Source of the DNA: Microcaldota archaeon
Lineage (GTDB): Archaea; Micrarchaeota; Micrarchaeia; Anstonellales; Anstonellaceae
Reading direction: 5' to 3'
DNA length: 5,618 bases
Assembly (NCBI GenBank): GCA_026396355.1
Contig: JAPLWY010000013.1
Coordinates: forward strand, 1-5,618
The position numbers were made by a program, and so were the translations under genes. Shown here piece after piece: positions 4,607 through 5,618 of the stretch (position 1 is the first letter of the stretch; the number at the start of each line of letters is the position of its first letter). Under the pieces are notes generated by a model that saw only the letters and a list, made by a program, of their open reading frames with translations, searched no databases and was not told where the DNA came from.

Positions 4607-5618
4607 ATGAATATTTTGTTCCGTTCATTCCTGATTTGCACGTTGGTACTCCTGCTTGCCTCACCGATATTTGCAGCAGGGTCGAACAGCGTTTTTCTTT
4701 TGGATGGCTGGCTTGAGGTGACTCGCGCCATAAGCACAAAAAGCTCATTTGATTGCTATGGCTATGGCGTTTCAGGGGTGTGCGGCACCACCGGGGCAAT
4801 CTCTGAAAAAGGCGGGGAAAACGGGCAGCTGCAAACCATGGTGACCCTGACTTTCAGGAATGCCGGCACGGCTGACCGCACCGGTATAATCGCAACCGAG
4901 AGCCTGTCCATTGTTCCAGAGGGCGCCAAGCTTTGGTTTTCTCAGGAGCCTGACACGTTTGACGGCAGGGGCGCGGCCTGGAGCGTGGGCGACCTGAAGG
5001 CAGGTCAGTCAAAATCAGTTTCATACTCATTTGCCGCCACGTTCAGCGAAGGCGCAGAGGGCAGGATTCCCCAGACAAAAATTTCCACTGCTCCGCTCTC
5101 AGTTTCAATTTCAGCCCCTTCCTCTGTCAAAGTCGGGGAGATAGTGGCGGTTTCCCTTCGTACACAAACAGGCCAGCCAGTTTCAGATGCAACCATACTG
5201 GTAAGCGGGCCTGACGGCTCATCATATTCAATCAAGACAAACATACAAGGCAAGGCGAGCTTTGTCGCTTCCCGTTCAGGCTTCCACACCTATTCAGTAA
5301 GCAACTGCCGCCTCCTCAGCATGGTCTCGACAAATGCGCTTGAAAAGGAGCTTCCAGCCCCAATTGTCGGAGCAGCATCAGCCGCGGACTCGGGCATAGT
5401 CCCTGCAATAATCGGGGTATTGCCAATCATTGCCGGGCTATTTGTGGTTGCAGTGATTTTGCTCATAGCCTATAACTTCATCGCAGCCTCTCGCAGCCGG
5501 GAACAGGACGACTCGCCATTGCAGCCCAATCCTCGGCAGCCTGAGCCATTGCAGCCCGCTTCGCCCTCACAAGCATCGCCAATGTCTTACACCCAGAAAT
5601 TCTCATTTGCCGAATCCG
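4607..5618 (+). CDS. Secreted membrane-anchored protein with DUF11-like and Ig-like domains (3' end cut by window)
   Basis: 337 residues are visible and the frame stays open at the edge. Residues 1-24 are a Sec signal peptide (NILFR, a hydrophobic core, then IFAA). Residues 75-145 resemble DUF11/CARDB-type beta-sandwich modules: VTLTFRNAGTAD, then a strand ending in AWSVGDLKAGQSKSVSYSF. Residues 164-232 look like an Ig-like fold (LSVSISAPSSVKVGE through GPDGSSYSI and GKASFVA). Cys50 and Cys59 may pair outside the cell. A hydrophobic segment at about 264-291 is a transmembrane helix, after which RSRE begins a cytosolic tail rich in Pro, Gln and Ser with a repeated PLQP. This gives type I topology: outside domains, one anchor, inside tail. 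The role is unknown; a surface, adhesion or envelope-assembly protein is likely. Strong promoter and ribosome binding site. Confidence 0.82.
   Translation, partial: MNILFRSFLICTLVLLLASPIFAAGSNSVFLLDGWLEVTRAISTKSSFDCYGYGVSGVCGTTGAISEKGGENGQLQTMVTLTFRNAGTADRTGIIATESLSIVPEGAKLWFSQEPDTFDGRGAAWSVGDLKAGQSKSVSYSFAATFSEGAEGRIPQTKISTAPLSVSISAPSSVKVGEIVAVSLRTQTGQPVSDATILVSGPDGSSYSIKTNIQGKASFVASRSGFHTYSVSNCRLLSMVSTNALEKELPAPIVGAASAADSGIVPAIIGVLPIIAGLFVVAVILLIAYNFIAASRSREQDDSPLQPNPRQPEPLQPASPSQASPMSYTQKFSFAES
5515..5557 (+). repeat. Direct repeat coding PLQP in the cytosolic tail
   Basis: The 13-mer GCCATTGCAGCCC occurs at 5515-5527 and again at 5545-5557, exactly 30 nt (ten codons) apart, in frame. It encodes PLQP twice in the Pro/Gln-rich tail of the membrane protein, which suggests local duplication of a 10-residue unit. 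Confidence 0.6.

Noticed and set aside
5005..5289. 94-residue minus-strand open frame
   Set aside because: It is opposite the Ig-like domain of the surface protein and has no support of its own.

Overview
The window looks archaeal. It encodes a Sec61-beta (archaeal SecG) homologue, an AMMECR1-family protein and a phosphoglucosamine/phosphohexose mutase with a sugar loop of the archaeal type. Its promoters are TATA boxes about 26 nt upstream of either a start codon or a short leader. Ribosome binding sites, where present, are of the GGTGA/GAGG type. Coding density is high, gaps are short, and G+C looks moderate to fairly high. No rRNA, tRNA, CRISPR array or insertion sequence is visible. The lineage cannot be fixed from this window; compact unknown genes would fit a DPANN-type archaeon, but that is only a guess.

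Layout. (1) A GlmM-like mutase lies on the minus strand at the left edge, with its C-terminal end cut off. (2) A 52-bp divergent promoter region separates it from a 59-residue Sec61-beta gene on the plus strand. A TTTAAA palindrome sits exactly at the midpoint. (3) An HD-domain phosphohydrolase converges on secG with 8 nt between stop codons. It is the last gene of a minus-strand operon, read in the order AMMECR1 > unknown predicted winged-helix protein > HD phosphohydrolase. (4) A non-coding divergent region (3785-3964) holds promoters for both sides and several short inverted repeats. (5) On the plus strand comes a 170-residue unknown protein with a degenerate nuclease-like E-x-Q segment. 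(6) After a 129-bp gap with the strongest promoter in the window comes a secreted, membrane-anchored protein that runs off the right edge.

How the genes may work together. The AMMECR1/winged-helix/HD operon has two tight junctions, in which the upstream TGA stop lies inside the ribosome binding site of the next gene. The three products are therefore probably made in a coupled way and may share a pathway. AMMECR1 has no settled biochemical role, and HD proteins of this class hydrolyse nucleotides or related phosphoesters, so a nucleotide-linked or regulatory role is only an inference. GlmM-like mutase (precursors for surface glycans), Sec61-beta (secretion) and the anchored surface protein all concern the cell envelope, but they are separate transcription units.

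Two kinds of translation start appear side by side. The glmM-like gene, secG and the 170-residue gene seem to be leaderless. The operon genes and the surface-protein gene have ribosome binding sites.
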